Assembly (NCBI GenBank): GCA_016281815.1
Contig: JAEEJK010000104.1
Span: 1-64,000 of the forward strand
From: Prevotella sp.
Lineage (GTDB): Bacteria; Bacteroidota; Bacteroidia; Bacteroidales; Bacteroidaceae
Length of the DNA: 64,000 nucleotides
Direction of reading: 5' to 3'
Positions 7,992 to 17,662 of the stretch are shown piece after piece. A program made the position numbers and the translations under genes. Within the stretch, counting starts at the first letter, position 1. Each line of letters opens with the position of its first letter. Under the pieces are notes generated by a model. It made no database searches and was not told the origin of the DNA. It was given only the letters and a program-made list of their open reading frames with translations.

Positions 7992-9290
7992 ATGAGAATC
8001 ATCAGGTATCCCGCCCGAGAGACGTGGGAAGAACTCACCAGGCGTCCTCAGATGAGCATGTCAGACCTGACCTCCGTGGTATGCGGAGTGCTGGAGGATG
8101 TTCGCAAGAATGGTGATGAAGCCGTCAAACGCTATGAGGAGAAATTCGACCATGTGGCGCTCAGCAGCATCAAGGTTTCCGACAAGGAGATGGACGAGGC
8201 AGAGCATTTGGTCAGCGACGAACTGAAAGAGTCGCTCCGACAAGCCCATTACAACATCCACACTTTCCACGAGAAACAGCGTTTTTCCGGAGAGAAGGTC
8301 GAGACACAGCCCGGTGTTACCTGTTGGCAGAAGAGCATGGCCATCGAGCGCGTGGGCCTGTATGTACCTGGTGGTACTGCCCCGTTGTTCAGTACGGTGC
8401 TGATGTTGGCCACCCCCGCCAAGATAGCGGGATGCAATGAGATTGTGCTGTGCACTCCTCCCAACCGCGAGGGAAAGGTTCATCCAGCCATCCTTGTCGC
8501 CGCTCGTATCGCCGGTGTCAGTCAGATTTTCAAAGCCGGCGGTGTCCAGGCCATCGGCGCCATGGCTTACGGAACAGAGAGTGTGCCGAAGGTATATAAG
8601 ATTTTCGGTCCCGGCAACCAGTTTGTCATGGCCGCCAAGCAGCAGGTTTCGCTCCATGATGTCGCCATCGACATGCCGGCAGGTCCGTCTGAGGTCTGCG
8701 TCATCGCCGATGAGTCAAGCCGTGCCGATTTCGTGGCCGCCGACCTTTTGTCTCAGGCTGAGCATGGTCCTGATTCCCAGTCGGTGCTGATTACCACCTC
8801 AGAGCGCTTGCTTCAAGAGGTGGCAAGAGAGTTGGAGCGACAACTGAACCTCCTCCCCCGCCGTGAGATAGCAGAGAAGTCATTGGCCAACAGCATGATG
8901 ATTCTCGTGCATGACACCACGGATGCCATTCATCTGAGCAACGTATATGCCCCTGAGCATCTCATCATCTGCACTGCCGATTATGAGCATCTTGCTGACC
9001 ATGTAGTGAATGCCGGTAGTGTGTTCCTGGGTCAGTATGCCTGTGAGAGTGCCGGCGACTATGCCAGCGGCACCAACCACACGCTGCCCACCCATGGTTA
9101 TGCGCTGGCTTACAGCGGTGTGAACCTGGACAGTTATTGCCGGAAAATCACTTTCCAGCACCTCACCGAGGAAGGCATCCGCTCCATCGGCCGCGCCGTG
9201 GAGGTAATGGCGGAAAACGAGCAATTGGATGGCCACAAGAACGCCATGACGCTCCGTGTCAGGGACGTGAACAAAAAGACAAATAAATAG
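7992..9290 (+). CDS. hisD: Histidinol dehydrogenase
   Basis: 432 residues; a Zn-dependent enzyme that performs the last two oxidations, histidinol to histidine. The family signature is clear: VGLYVPGGTAPLFSTVLM, KIFGPGNQFVMAAK, DMPAGPSEVCVIAD, AEHGPDSQSVL, and the C-terminal YAPEHL plus GSVFLG and SGTNHTLPT. It follows hisG by 24 nt. Its stop codon is at the outer edge of an inverted repeat that fills the gap to hisC. Confidence 0.97.
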   Translation: MRIIRYPARETWEELTRRPQMSMSDLTSVVCGVLEDVRKNGDEAVKRYEEKFDHVALSSIKVSDKEMDEAEHLVSDELKESLRQAHYNIHTFHEKQRFSGEKVETQPGVTCWQKSMAIERVGLYVPGGTAPLFSTVLMLATPAKIAGCNEIVLCTPPNREGKVHPAILVAARIAGVSQIFKAGGVQAIGAMAYGTESVPKVYKIFGPGNQFVMAAKQQVSLHDVAIDMPAGPSEVCVIADESSRADFVAADLLSQAEHGPDSQSVLITTSERLLQEVARELERQLNLLPRREIAEKSLANSMMILVHDTTDAIHLSNVYAPEHLIICTADYEHLADHVVNAGSVFLGQYACESAGDYASGTNHTLPTHGYALAYSGVNLDSYCRKITFQHLTEEGIRSIGRAVEVMAENEQLDGHKNAMTLRVRDVNKKTNK

Positions 9291-9435
9291 TAGTTAATGA
9301 AGTGAAGCAGTTACTGTAGTTAAGCCAAATGATTCGTTGTCGACACCTATCCCCATGGGATACTGCTCCTGAACAATCAAAAGAAATGGCTTAACTTCAC
9401 AGCGAAGCGTTAACTTCTTTAACTTCTTAACTACT
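9289..9435. repeat. Imperfect inverted repeat between hisD and hisC
   Basis: The 162-nt gap between hisD and hisC holds an imperfect inverted repeat: agtagttaa (9289-9297) pairs with ttaactact (9427-9435), and agttaagcca (9318-9327) pairs with tggcttaact (9387-9396). The right arm is a degenerate run of ttaacttc units. It could fold as a long stem in the operon mRNA. Whether it terminates, protects or simply interrupts the transcript is unknown. Confidence 0.7.
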
Positions 9436-9452
9436 TGATAATATAAGGAATT

Positions 9453-10490
9453 ATGAGAAATCTGCAGGACTTAACGAGACCCAACATCTGGAAACTGTCA
9501 CCCTACAGCAGCGCACGCGATGAGTACAGCGGGCATGATGCCCATGTGTTCCTCGATGCAAACGAGAACCCGTACAATCAGCCCCTCAACCGCTATCCCG
9601 ATCCCTTGCAACGTGAGGTGAAACCCTTGATAGCCAAACATAAGGGCGTGCGTGAGAGCCAGATTTTCCTCGGTAACGGCAGTGACGAGGCCATCGACCT
9701 GGTCTACCGCTGCTTCACCATCCCCCAAAAGGACAATGTGGTAGCCATCGAGCCAACATACGGGATGTATCGTGTTTGTGCCGACATCAATGATGTGGAG
9801 TACCGTCCTGTCCGTCTTGACGAGCATTTCCAGATGTCGGCAAACAAGATGCTGGCAGCCTGCGACCAGAACACCAAAGTCATCTGGATTTGTTCACCCA
9901 ACAACCCGTCGGGCAATACCATCAACAGAGAAGAGATAGAACGCGTGCTGATGTCGTTCGACGGCATTGTGGTCATCGATGAAGCCTATTCCGATTTCTC
10001 TAAGCAGCCTCCATTCAGATTGGAGATCGACCGTTATCCGCATCTTATCGTGTTGAACACGATGAGCAAGGCATGGGGCTGTGCCGCCATCCGCATGGGC
10101 ATGGCTTTTGCGAATGAGGAGATCATCGGTCTTTTCAACAAGGTGAAATATCCTTACAACATCAACAAACTCACCCAGGAGAAAGCCATTGAGTTGCTGA
10201 GCAAACCCTACGACGTGGAGAAATGGGTCTCCATGTTGCTTGAAGAACGTATCCGCCTCATGAGTGCCTTCCGTCTCCTGCCTACCTGCAAGAAGATCTA
10301 CCCTACCGATGCCAATTTCTTTCTTGCCCGCATGACCGACGCGCAACGCATCTACAACTATCTCATCGAGAAGGGCATCATCGTGAGAAACCGCAGCCGT
10401 GTCACCCTTTGCGACAACTGCCTCCGCGTCACCATCGGCACGAAAAACGAGAACACGCAACTGCTCGCTGCTCTGAGGCAGTTCACATAA
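9453..10490 (+). CDS. hisC: Histidinol-phosphate aminotransferase
   Basis: 345-residue PLP enzyme of fold type I that makes L-histidinol phosphate from imidazole-acetol phosphate. Visible signatures: [38 protein letters not shown], the aspartate region [10 protein letters not shown], and the lysine region [15 protein letters not shown], where the Lys binds PLP. Two features are against the usual Bacteroidota order: a repeat-filled gap before it, and no hisB after it. A composite repeat and the end of a convergent gene follow instead. Confidence 0.96.
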   Translation: MRNLQDLTRPNIWKLSPYSSARDEYSGHDAHVFLDANENPYNQPLNRYPDPLQREVKPLIAKHKGVRESQIFLGNGSDEAIDLVYRCFTIPQKDNVVAIEPTYGMYRVCADINDVEYRPVRLDEHFQMSANKMLAACDQNTKVIWICSPNNPSGNTINREEIERVLMSFDGIVVIDEAYSDFSKQPPFRLEIDRYPHLIVLNTMSKAWGCAAIRMGMAFANEEIIGLFNKVKYPYNINKLTQEKAIELLSKPYDVEKWVSMLLEERIRLMSAFRLLPTCKKIYPTDANFFLARMTDAQRIYNYLIEKGIIVRNRSRVTLCDNCLRVTIGTKNENTQLLAALRQFT

Positions 10491-10507
10491 CTCCCGAATG
10501 GTCCATG

Positions 10508-10547
10508 AGGAGTTTAGGAGTTTAGGAGTTTAGGAGTATAGGAGTTT
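10508..10547 (+). repeat. Tandem octamer array AGGAGTTT x5
   Basis: Five units of AGGAGTTT (one with two changes) begin 17 nt after the hisC stop and run into AGACATTAC. An array of the same unit followed by the same AGACATTAC occurs at 40423-40463. Confidence 0.85.
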
Positions 10548-10637
10548 AGACATTACATTTACATGTCGCGGCAGGTTTGGCTGACGGACGTGATTATTGT
10601 GTCCCTACATTTGCACCGCCATTTTCGCAATGTAATT

Positions 10638-10665
10638 CTTCACTCTTCACTCTTTACTCTTCACT
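10638..10665 (-). repeat. Tandem heptamer array AGTGAAG x4 (minus strand)
   Basis: Four units, one with a single change, read AGTGAAG on the minus strand, downstream of the ATPase/nuclease-like gene that ends at 10720. A run of degenerate AATTCTTAATCC-like units lies between the array and that gene. Confidence 0.85.
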
Positions 10666-10719
10666 TTCAGAAGAAGTTGCAATCATAATTCTTAATCCTT
10701 AATTCCTAATTCTTAATCC

Positions 10720-12441
10720 TCAAACCTCCTCCATCCGTTCCATGTCGTAGCCGCGGATTTGAAGGATAAGGAGGTGCAATTCGGTGTCGCCGATGAGTTG
10801 GCGCACATGCTGTCCCTGGGCATATTGCCGTATCTGCTCCTCCGCCTCATGCCATTGCCGCTCCGCCTCAGCCTTCGTGGCATCGACCTTGAGATATTTC
10901 AGTTCGATGATGTAACTGTGCCTCACCATGGGGTAACGCATGAAGTCAGGCATGAGGAAGAAGTCACAAAAACCGTGGTTGAGTTCTACCTCGGGCGCTA
11001 ACAGGTAATAGGGGTTGAATGTCAGGTAGGCGTTCATGAAACCCTGCAGGTTACGCTCGCCCTCTATTAGTTGCCGCACACTCGTCGTCTCCTGGTAGGC
11101 GCGGGCTATCTCCTCGAGCATCGGTCGCCATTCACCGTGCAGGGCGGCATCCGTGTAAACCTTGTTCAGTTTCATGACATTGATTCCTGCTATCTTGTCA
11201 TATTCCCTCACCAACCAGTCGTAGTACTGGCGGCGCACGTTGTTGTTGGGAATAATGAGTTGAAGCAGGGCACCCTCCACGTCGCCGATGGTGAGCATGC
11301 CATAATAGTACAGCAGGCTGACGAAGTTGTCGGCATCGGTGAGTGTGTCGGCGGGGAACGACTCGTTGATGGTACTGAAAATGTAGCCGTCCTCAGCAAT
11401 CTGATGGACGATGCTGCGGCGGTAGTTGTCAAGTTTGTCTATCTGTATGAGCCGCCACATCTTCTTATAGTCCGTCTTCGTGTTCGGGTCAATCATCTGC
11501 CGTGGCGGCTCGCCCGTCTGCATCACGCGGTTGAGGTAGTAGAGCACCATGTCGCAGTTGAACACCTTGGGATCCTTGTGGACGCGGCTTTCCGAGAAGC
11601 AGTAGTTGTCGTACCACGGCTTCATGTCGGCGATGAGCGTCTCCTCGTCTTGGCTGATACGGCCCAGACTGCTGTAGTAGCGTATCATCTCACGTACGTC
11701 ATCCTCGGAGAAGCCCAGCATGAGGTTGAATTCTGGCCGCAGCGAGATGTTCGAGGCGATGTTGTAGCCAGAAGTCACGTCGTCCATCGTCACGGGTGAG
11801 ACTCCCGTCATCAGGATGCGGGTAAACATGCCCTTGAAGAGTTTGAAGATGTCGCGGTAGAAGCCGTTGGCATGCGTCAGGGCATGATATACAGCCTCAC
11901 CCTCTTGGTTGAGCACTGTGTTGGTGAAATTGTCATACTCGTCGATGATGAGGTAGAGTTTGTGACCGAGAATCTTGGCTTGGGTGTTGATGTAGTTGAG
12001 TTTCATCCGTGCCGTACTTATCTTCTTCACGCTCTCCACGAAGTCGGGCGTATAGAACCTGGCATATTGCTGGGCGAAGGCATCCAATTCAATATTGCAG
12101 TACTCATCGAAGTTCCTCTCCAGCACGGAGGTACTTCCCCCGATGCGGGAGTAGTCAAAATACATCACCTGAAACTGCCCCATCTCTGGCGTGGGGTGGT
12201 CGGCTATCCACAGCCCCTTGAAGAGGTCTTGGAAGTTGCCGCGCTCATTGATGTCGTAGTAGGTGCGCAGCATGCTCAGGAACACGCTCTTGCCGAAGCG
12301 GCGCGGGCGAATGAGGAAGAGGAAATTGTCCGTTTCCTCCATTTGGGAGATGTACATCGTCTTATCGATGATGTATTTCCCTTCTCTCTGTATCTGCTTG
12401 AAGTCGGAGATGCCGTAGGGCAGGAGTTTGATGGTGCTCAT
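10720..12441 (-). CDS. AAA-ATPase-like / PD-(D/E)XK family protein (copy 1)
   Basis: 573 residues from the ATG at 12441. The N-terminal ATPase-like domain has the family's unusual P-loop RPRRFGKS (about 50) and a Walker B LYLIIDEYDN. The C-terminal part has a PD-(D/E)XK-like pattern: Asp in GFCDFFLMPD, then YIIELKYLK. The family is very common in Bacteroidota, often near mobile or surface-protein loci, and its function is unknown. Copy 2 lies at 17663-19273 in the same orientation; the two bracket the BspA/cohesin genes. The upstream extension to 12525 runs through the promoter and is not used. Confidence 0.9.
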   Translation of the reverse strand: MSTIKLLPYGISDFKQIQREGKYIIDKTMYISQMEETDNFLFLIRPRRFGKSVFLSMLRTYYDINERGNFQDLFKGLWIADHPTPEMGQFQVMYFDYSRIGGSTSVLERNFDEYCNIELDAFAQQYARFYTPDFVESVKKISTARMKLNYINTQAKILGHKLYLIIDEYDNFTNTVLNQEGEAVYHALTHANGFYRDIFKLFKGMFTRILMTGVSPVTMDDVTSGYNIASNISLRPEFNLMLGFSEDDVREMIRYYSSLGRISQDEETLIADMKPWYDNYCFSESRVHKDPKVFNCDMVLYYLNRVMQTGEPPRQMIDPNTKTDYKKMWRLIQIDKLDNYRRSIVHQIAEDGYIFSTINESFPADTLTDADNFVSLLYYYGMLTIGDVEGALLQLIIPNNNVRRQYYDWLVREYDKIAGINVMKLNKVYTDAALHGEWRPMLEEIARAYQETTSVRQLIEGERNLQGFMNAYLTFNPYYLLAPEVELNHGFCDFFLMPDFMRYPMVRHSYIIELKYLKVDATKAEAERQWHEAEEQIRQYAQGQHVRQLIGDTELHLLILQIRGYDMERMEEV

Positions 12442-12490
12442 GTACTGTTCGTCTTTGGGGTTGTGGATAGAATTGTTGCCTTTCCAACTG

Positions 12491-12520
12491 CGAAGATACA
12501 ACTTTTTTTTGAAACGGCAA
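12491..12520 (-). promoter_or_regulatory. Candidate promoter of ATPase/nuclease-like copy 1
   Basis: On the minus strand TTG, 19 nt, TATCTTCG: one mismatch from TAnnTTTG. The paralogue at 19273 has the same arrangement with TATATTCG, and in both the box is followed by CAG. Confidence 0.5.
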
Positions 12521-12681
12521 TACATTCTGTCTTTTTCCCATGATTTTAGTTCCCATCATGATGATTCACAAAACACCTCTGCGACGCATTCACTCACCTC
12601 CATCTGAGAAGATTCCTTACCCAAGGTTTACTTTGATGTTTGGCCTTAGAATACTATTCCTTTGACCGCATAGCGGCAAAT

Positions 12682-13035
12682 ATTCGTGCCGGTTCGTGCC
12701 TTTCGTGGTCCCAACCTCTTAGTCTATAATTTGTTTCAACATATAATGACCATATAATGACCACGAATTTTCCATATAATATTCCTATTGATGATTCATT
12801 CGTGGGCATTCATGGTCATTCACGTTAAAAAGAAATCAAGATTCGTGCCGATTCGTGGAATCCGTGGTCCCAAACCTCATAAACTATTTTTGTTTCAACA
12901 TCAACATATAATGACCATATAATGTCCACGAATTTTCCATATAATATTCCTATTGATGATTCATTCGTGGGCATTCATGGTCATTCACGTTAAAAAGAAA
13001 TCAAGATTCGAGCCGATTTGTGCCTTTCGTGGTTG
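12682..13035. repeat. Two and a partial copy of a ~160-bp tandem repeat
   Basis: Unit 1 (12682-12840, 159 bp) and unit 2 (12841-13005, 165 bp) are nearly identical from the TTTCAACATATAATGACC segment to the end, and a third partial copy starts at 13006. Inside each unit shorter motifs recur (ATTCGTG, CATATAATGACC, CATTCGTGGGCATTCATGG). It fills most of the 733-nt gap between copy 1 of the ATPase gene and the BspA gene. No coding potential is evident; a long frame that reads through it joins the BspA frame by chance. The rest of the gap (12521-12681) shows nothing else. Confidence 0.85.
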
Positions 13036-13104
13036 CTTTTTCCCTCCTCAAAACGCCAATTCCCAATATTTTCTCACTATCTACCAACAAAATCCACTTA
13101 TTTA

Positions 13105-13135
13105 TTGGATTTCTCCTCATAAATTCCTATTTTTG
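13105..13135 (+). promoter_or_regulatory. Promoter of the BspA-like gene
   Basis: TTG (13105-13107), 20-nt spacer, TATTTTTG (13128-13135) fit the Bacteroidota consensus. The predicted start near 13142 gives a leader of about 33 nt before the ATG at 13175. Confidence 0.7.
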
Positions 13136-13174
13136 CATTCTATATACCGAACAATCAAACCATTATATATCATC

Positions 13175-16100
13175 ATGAAAAAATCAAGAATCACCGTTCT
13201 GCTAATCATCCTTATGAGCATGGTATGCTACGATTTGTATGCCTATAACATCGCCATCCCGAATAACGATGGCGTGACCATCTACTATAATTGGATGAAT
13301 AATCAGACGGAATTACAAGTGACGTATCAATATTATTCTAGTTACAAGTATTACGGATATGAGAATATTACATCTATATCCATCCCTAAGACTGTCATAT
13401 ATAATGAAAAAGAATATCAAGTTACGAGCATAGGAGAAAATGCTTTGAGAGGCAACTCTGGACTGACATCTGTCACCATCCCCAACAGCGTGACAAGCAT
13501 AGGGGATTATGCTTTCCAAAACTGCTCCGGACTGACATCCATCACCATCCCCAACAGCGTGACGAGCATAGGAGATTATGCTTTTTCTGGCTGCTCAAAC
13601 CTCCCTATTGAAAACAATATCAGGTACGCCGACACTTACTTAATTCAAGCTGTGGACAAAACATTATCAAAGTATATCATAAAAGAGGGTACTCGTTTCA
13701 TAGGGAAGTCTGCTTTCTATGGCTGCTCCGGACTTACATCCATCACCATCCCCAACAGCGTGACGAGCATTGGGGAAAATGCTTTCTGTGAATGCTCTGG
13801 CCTGACATCCATCACCATCCCAAACAGCGTGACGAACATAGGGGATTATGCTTTCTATGGATGCTCAGGACTGTCATCCGTCACCCTACCTAACAGCGTG
13901 ACGAGCATAGGGAGTCTTGCTTTCTATGGATGCTCAGGACTGTCATCCGTCACCATCCCCAACAGCGTGACGAGCATTGGGCGTTATGCTTTCTATGGCT
14001 GCTCCGGACTTACATCCGTCACCATCCCCAACAGCGTGACGAACATAGGAGAATATGCTTTCTCTTACTGCTCTGGCCTGACATCCGTCACCATCCCCAA
14101 CAGCGTGACGTACATAGGGGGCTCTGCTTTCAGTGGTTGCTCTGCATTAACAAGCATAAGTGTTCCTGTTGATGATTATGCTGCATTTTGCAATAATACA
14201 ATCATCAATCTTATAAGAATTACCATTGGAAAAACTATTCAATTAATTGATCTGGATGGAAAGGTAATTAAAGAATATACCATCCCCAGCAGCGTGACGA
14301 ACATTGGGAATTATGCTTTCTACAACTGCTCAGGCCTGACATCAGTCACCATCCCCAACAGCGTAACGAGCATAGGGAGATATGCTTTCTCTGGCTGCAA
14401 AGGCCTGACATCCGTCACTATCCCCAACAGCGTGACAAGCATTGGGGATGAGGCTTTCTATAACACCTATTTTCGTTCCTTAACAATTGGTTCTGGAGTC
14501 ACCTCTATTGGAAGTAGTGCTTTCAGCAGTATCACAAAAACCATTTGGCTGACCAACACACCCCCTAATGGTTATACTATTGCGGCAGGAACCATTAACT
14601 ATGTCGCCAACAATCAGTATTCTTCATTGTCCAATAAAAAAGTATATCCGTTTCTAAGCTCGATTTTTGAGGTTGATGGCATCAAGTATGTGCCTGTCAG
14701 TCCCTCGGAGCGGACATGCGATGCTCTTGACTGCCTTTATAATGAGTCAGCAAAAAAGGTTCATATCAACGCTACTGTTTCCTACAAGGGAGTGAGTTTG
14801 GCTGTAAAATATATGAATCCGTATACATGTTATTTTAACAATTTCATCAAAGATGTAGAATTGAAATTTGAAGGTGATATCGGGAATATGGCATTCTATA
14901 ACTGCGACAGCATTCTTCATGTGAATGTGGCCAACAAAGGGATTATTGGGGAACAAGCCTTTTATAATTGTGGAGATATTAAAACTGTGATTGCTTCTAA
15001 TGAAGGTAATATCGAAAAAAATGCATTTTATGACTGCGATTCCATCTATAATATTGATTTATCCAACAATGGATATATTGGGGAACAAGCTTTCTATGGT
15101 TGTGGTGCCATTAAAACAGCGAAAGTCTGCAATTTAGGTTCAATTGGCACTAAGGCTTTTTCAGAGTGTATCTCTCTCGAAACATGTACTTTGGGAGAAA
15201 AAGTATCCAGAATAAATGATTATTCTTTTCAAAACTGTTCAAAACTTCAGAAAATTGTCATTCCTGATTCTGTTGATTTGATTGGCTCCTATGCTTTCTC
15301 TGGTTGCACTAATCTCCAATCTGCAACAATAGGAAATGGAACAAAAACCATTGGAACTTATGCTTTCTCTGACTGTACTTCATTGAATAAAATGAAGATA
15401 GGTAATCATGTTGAACAAATCAACACTTACGCTTTTAACAATTGTAAAAGTCTACCTTTAATTGAACTTCCTGCCTCAGTGACATCCATTCAAAACTATA
15501 CTTTTTATGGTTGCAGCAGTCTCGCGACGGTACTGATTGCCGACCGTGAGAGTGAACTGAAGTTAGGTTACAACGGAAGCAATCCCCTCTTCTCATCCTG
15601 TCCGCTTGATTCTGTTTATATCGGTGGAAACATTACCTACAACACTTCACCCTTCTATCGAAATACGTCATTGCGAACCATACACATCACAGACAAGGAG
15701 ACGGAGATTTCTCCCAATGAGTTCTATGGCTGCACAAGACTGAAGAATGTAAGAATCGGTGATGGCGTGACGACTATCGGCAACCGGGCGTTCTCGGGTT
15801 GTTCCAGCCTCGACTACTTCGCTTTTGGTTCAAAACTGGAGACTATTGGCCAGGAAGCCTTCTCCGACTGCGTCAATGTGACGAAAATCATCTCACGGGC
15901 AAGCACTCCGCCTGCCTGCGGGTCACAGGCGCTTGACGACATCAGCAAATGGACCTGTGAACTGACGGTGCCGCAGAGCAGCATCGAAGCCTATCAGAGT
16001 GCAGACCAGTGGAAAGAGTTCTTCTTCATCAATGGGGCGACATACGATGAAGAGAAAAAGGCTGGCGATGCCAATGGTGACGGATATGTTGATGTGTCAG

Positions 16101-16831
16101 ATATTGCCCTGATAGTCAACTATATCCTCGGGCGCGACCCTAACCCATTCTTTTTCATGGCTGCCGACGTAAACAATGACGGTGTCATCGACATCGCTGA
16201 CTTCGCTGGAGTGGCGAACATCATCGTCCATGGAGGCCAGGACAGGATGATGGCTGCAATAAAGAATGTGCCAGAGAACAGTGATATAAGGATGGAGATG
16301 CCTGACGTGGAAACACAAGCCGGAGAATTGGCACTGATACCTGTCAGTCTGGTGAATACAGTTGATGCCGTTTCGTCCTTCCAGATGGATATCCTTCTTC
16401 CACAAGGGGTGACCATACAAGATGTATCCATGGTGGATGAGAGACGCGCCAATCACAGTGTGGACTGGTGCATGATGGGTGACGGCATGATGAGAGTACT
16501 GTGCTTCTCCCCCAACAACAGCCGCATCAGGGGAATCAACGGGCCTGTCATCATGCTGACAGCAGAGGTGGACGCGTCTATGCCAGCGGGTAACTATGAC
16601 ATCTCCGCCGGACACATCGTCCTCACTGCGGAAGGCAACAGGACAACTGCGGAAGACATCACCTCGACACTCTACGTGGGTGAGGCAACGGGTATCACCG
16701 ACACTTTGCTCATGGATGAGGGCAAGGAATACTACGGTGTGGATGGCAGCCGGCTCAACACGCCAAGAAAGGGCATCAACATCATCAGAAACCGCAACGG
16801 AAAAACGATGAAAGTTTCAAGAACAAAATAA
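13175..16831 (+). CDS. BspA-like LRR surface protein with dockerin and cohesin-like domains
   Basis: 1218 residues. The signal peptide ends near residue 24 (DLYA). Residues about 60-430 hold roughly eleven near-identical 23-residue LRR_5 repeats of the type [23 protein letters not shown], interrupted by two variable inserts; more divergent LRRs continue to about 950. Residues 963-1025 resemble a type I dockerin with two Ca-binding loops ([12 protein letters not shown] and [12 protein letters not shown]). Residues 1035-1172 resemble a cohesin-type beta domain, and the protein ends in a short G-I-N-I-I type C-terminal motif. BspA-like proteins bind host or bacterial surfaces; the partner here is unknown. 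The start at 13175 is chosen for the signal peptide; the frame is open further upstream through repeats. Confidence 0.92.
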   Translation: MKKSRITVLLIILMSMVCYDLYAYNIAIPNNDGVTIYYNWMNNQTELQVTYQYYSSYKYYGYENITSISIPKTVIYNEKEYQVTSIGENALRGNSGLTSVTIPNSVTSIGDYAFQNCSGLTSITIPNSVTSIGDYAFSGCSNLPIENNIRYADTYLIQAVDKTLSKYIIKEGTRFIGKSAFYGCSGLTSITIPNSVTSIGENAFCECSGLTSITIPNSVTNIGDYAFYGCSGLSSVTLPNSVTSIGSLAFYGCSGLSSVTIPNSVTSIGRYAFYGCSGLTSVTIPNSVTNIGEYAFSYCSGLTSVTIPNSVTYIGGSAFSGCSALTSISVPVDDYAAFCNNTIINLIRITIGKTIQLIDLDGKVIKEYTIPSSVTNIGNYAFYNCSGLTSVTIPNSVTSIGRYAFSGCKGLTSVTIPNSVTSIGDEAFYNTYFRSLTIGSGVTSIGSSAFSSITKTIWLTNTPPNGYTIAAGTINYVANNQYSSLSNKKVYPFLSSIFEVDGIKYVPVSPSERTCDALDCLYNESAKKVHINATVSYKGVSLAVKYMNPYTCYFNNFIKDVELKFEGDIGNMAFYNCDSILHVNVANKGIIGEQAFYNCGDIKTVIASNEGNIEKNAFYDCDSIYNIDLSNNGYIGEQAFYGCGAIKTAKVCNLGSIGTKAFSECISLETCTLGEKVSRINDYSFQNCSKLQKIVIPDSVDLIGSYAFSGCTNLQSATIGNGTKTIGTYAFSDCTSLNKMKIGNHVEQINTYAFNNCKSLPLIELPASVTSIQNYTFYGCSSLATVLIADRESELKLGYNGSNPLFSSCPLDSVYIGGNITYNTSPFYRNTSLRTIHITDKETEISPNEFYGCTRLKNVRIGDGVTTIGNRAFSGCSSLDYFAFGSKLETIGQEAFSDCVNVTKIISRASTPPACGSQALDDISKWTCELTVPQSSIEAYQSADQWKEFFFINGATYDEEKKAGDANGDGYVDVSDIALIVNYILGRDPNPFFFMAADVNNDGVIDIADFAGVANIIVHGGQDRMMAAIKNVPENSDIRMEMPDVETQAGELALIPVSLVNTVDAVSSFQMDILLPQGVTIQDVSMVDERRANHSVDWCMMGDGMMRVLCFSPNNSRIRGINGPVIMLTAEVDASMPAGNYDISAGHIVLTAEGNRTTAEDITSTLYVGEATGITDTLLMDEGKEYYGVDGSRLNTPRKGINIIRNRNGKTMKVSRTK
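13461..14460 (+). repeat. In-frame ~69-bp repeats encoding near-identical LRRs
   Basis: DNA copies of the LRR unit (core CACCATCCCCAACAGCGTGA) recur about eleven times, with breaks near 13600-13720 and 14150-14280. Identity at DNA level is higher than needed for the protein, which suggests recent duplication or gene conversion. Confidence 0.8.
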
Positions 16832-16840
16832 CAAAATGAT

Positions 16841-17458
16841 ATGAAGACGAGATTCCTATTCACAATATTGCTCATGATGGCTTATGTGGCGAATATTTCC
16901 GCACAGGCCACTGACATCAACACCATGGCAAATGCCATCTATATCCAAAAAGCAAAGGCAAAACCCGGAACGCAGGTGAAACTGTCGGTCTGCCTGAAAA
17001 ACCAATCCATCTCAGTCCGTGGCTACCAGTTTGACCTGTATCTTCCGGACGGCATCACCTTCGTCCAGGACGAGGATGGGTATTATGAGGCCAACATGAG
17101 CACAACCAGGGCCACGGAGAAACAGATGAACTATTTTGACAGCGACCTTCAAAGAGACGGATCACTGAGGGTGCTGTGCAGTTCAACCAACGGTGCTGTT
17201 CTCAGCGGCAACGACGGTGAGGTATGCACCATTTTGATTGAGGTGGATCCCGATGCGGCTGCCCAGGATTATTTGCTTCAGGTGAGGAATGCCGTCGTGA
17301 CCGACCCTGATGCTATCCGCTATCAACTGGAAGATGTCACCTCGGTCATCAATGTTAACGACTGCAACTGTGGTTTTAAGGGTGACATGAACGATGACGG
17401 GGAACTCAACATCACCGATGCACTTATCATCATTAACCACATACTCGGAAGGGATTAA
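16841..17458 (+). CDS. Small secreted cohesin-like protein with half a dockerin
   Basis: 205 residues starting 9 nt after the BspA stop, so co-transcribed. The signal peptide ends about NISA-QA. Residues 30-170 form a cohesin-like beta domain (IYIQKAKAKPGTQVKLSV, then GYQFDLYLPDGITF, SLRVLCSS and GNDGEVCTILIEV), similar in layout to the C-terminal domain of the neighbour. The C-terminus has a single dockerin-type loop (GDMNDDGELNITD) and helix, then stops at ILGRD; the second half found in complete dockerins is absent. REP-like palindromes start 23 nt later. Family assignment is by pattern and not verified. Confidence 0.85.
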   Translation: MKTRFLFTILLMMAYVANISAQATDINTMANAIYIQKAKAKPGTQVKLSVCLKNQSISVRGYQFDLYLPDGITFVQDEDGYYEANMSTTRATEKQMNYFDSDLQRDGSLRVLCSSTNGAVLSGNDGEVCTILIEVDPDAAAQDYLLQVRNAVVTDPDAIRYQLEDVTSVINVNDCNCGFKGDMNDDGELNITDALIIINHILGRD

Positions 17459-17480
17459 AAAGGCTAAAATCAGATATTAA

Positions 17481-17627
17481 AGTAGTTGTCGGGGATTGCA
17501 AATCCCCAACAACTACTAAAATCACCGACAACGGATGTCGGATTACAAATCCTGATATTAAGGAGTCGGGGATTGCAAATCCCCGACAACGGGAGAACCT
17601 CACCCCAGCCCTCTCCAAAGGAGAGGG
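17481..17627. repeat. REP-like palindromes
   Basis: Three hairpins follow the small cohesin-like gene. One has 17-bp arms with a single mismatch (17481-17497 and 17501-17517). One is GTCGGGGATT-GCA-AATCCCCGAC (17565-17587). One is CCCTCTCC-AAA-GGAGAGGG (17609-17627). A degenerate copy (GTCGGATTACAAATCC) lies between the first two. Such GGGGATTGCAAATCCCC and CTCTCCAAAGGAGAG elements are widespread interspersed repeats in Bacteroidota. They may also end the transcripts of the convergent genes. Confidence 0.8.
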
Positions 17628-17662
17628 AGATTGCCAGAACCAGATTCGGGGACAACGAGAAG

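Noticed and set aside
12953..13174. Upstream extension of the BspA frame
   Set aside because: It reads through the tandem repeat and the promoter and precedes the signal peptide.
13461..14460. Regular repeats considered as a CRISPR array
   Set aside because: The repeats are in frame, encode LRRs and have no unique spacers or cas genes nearby.
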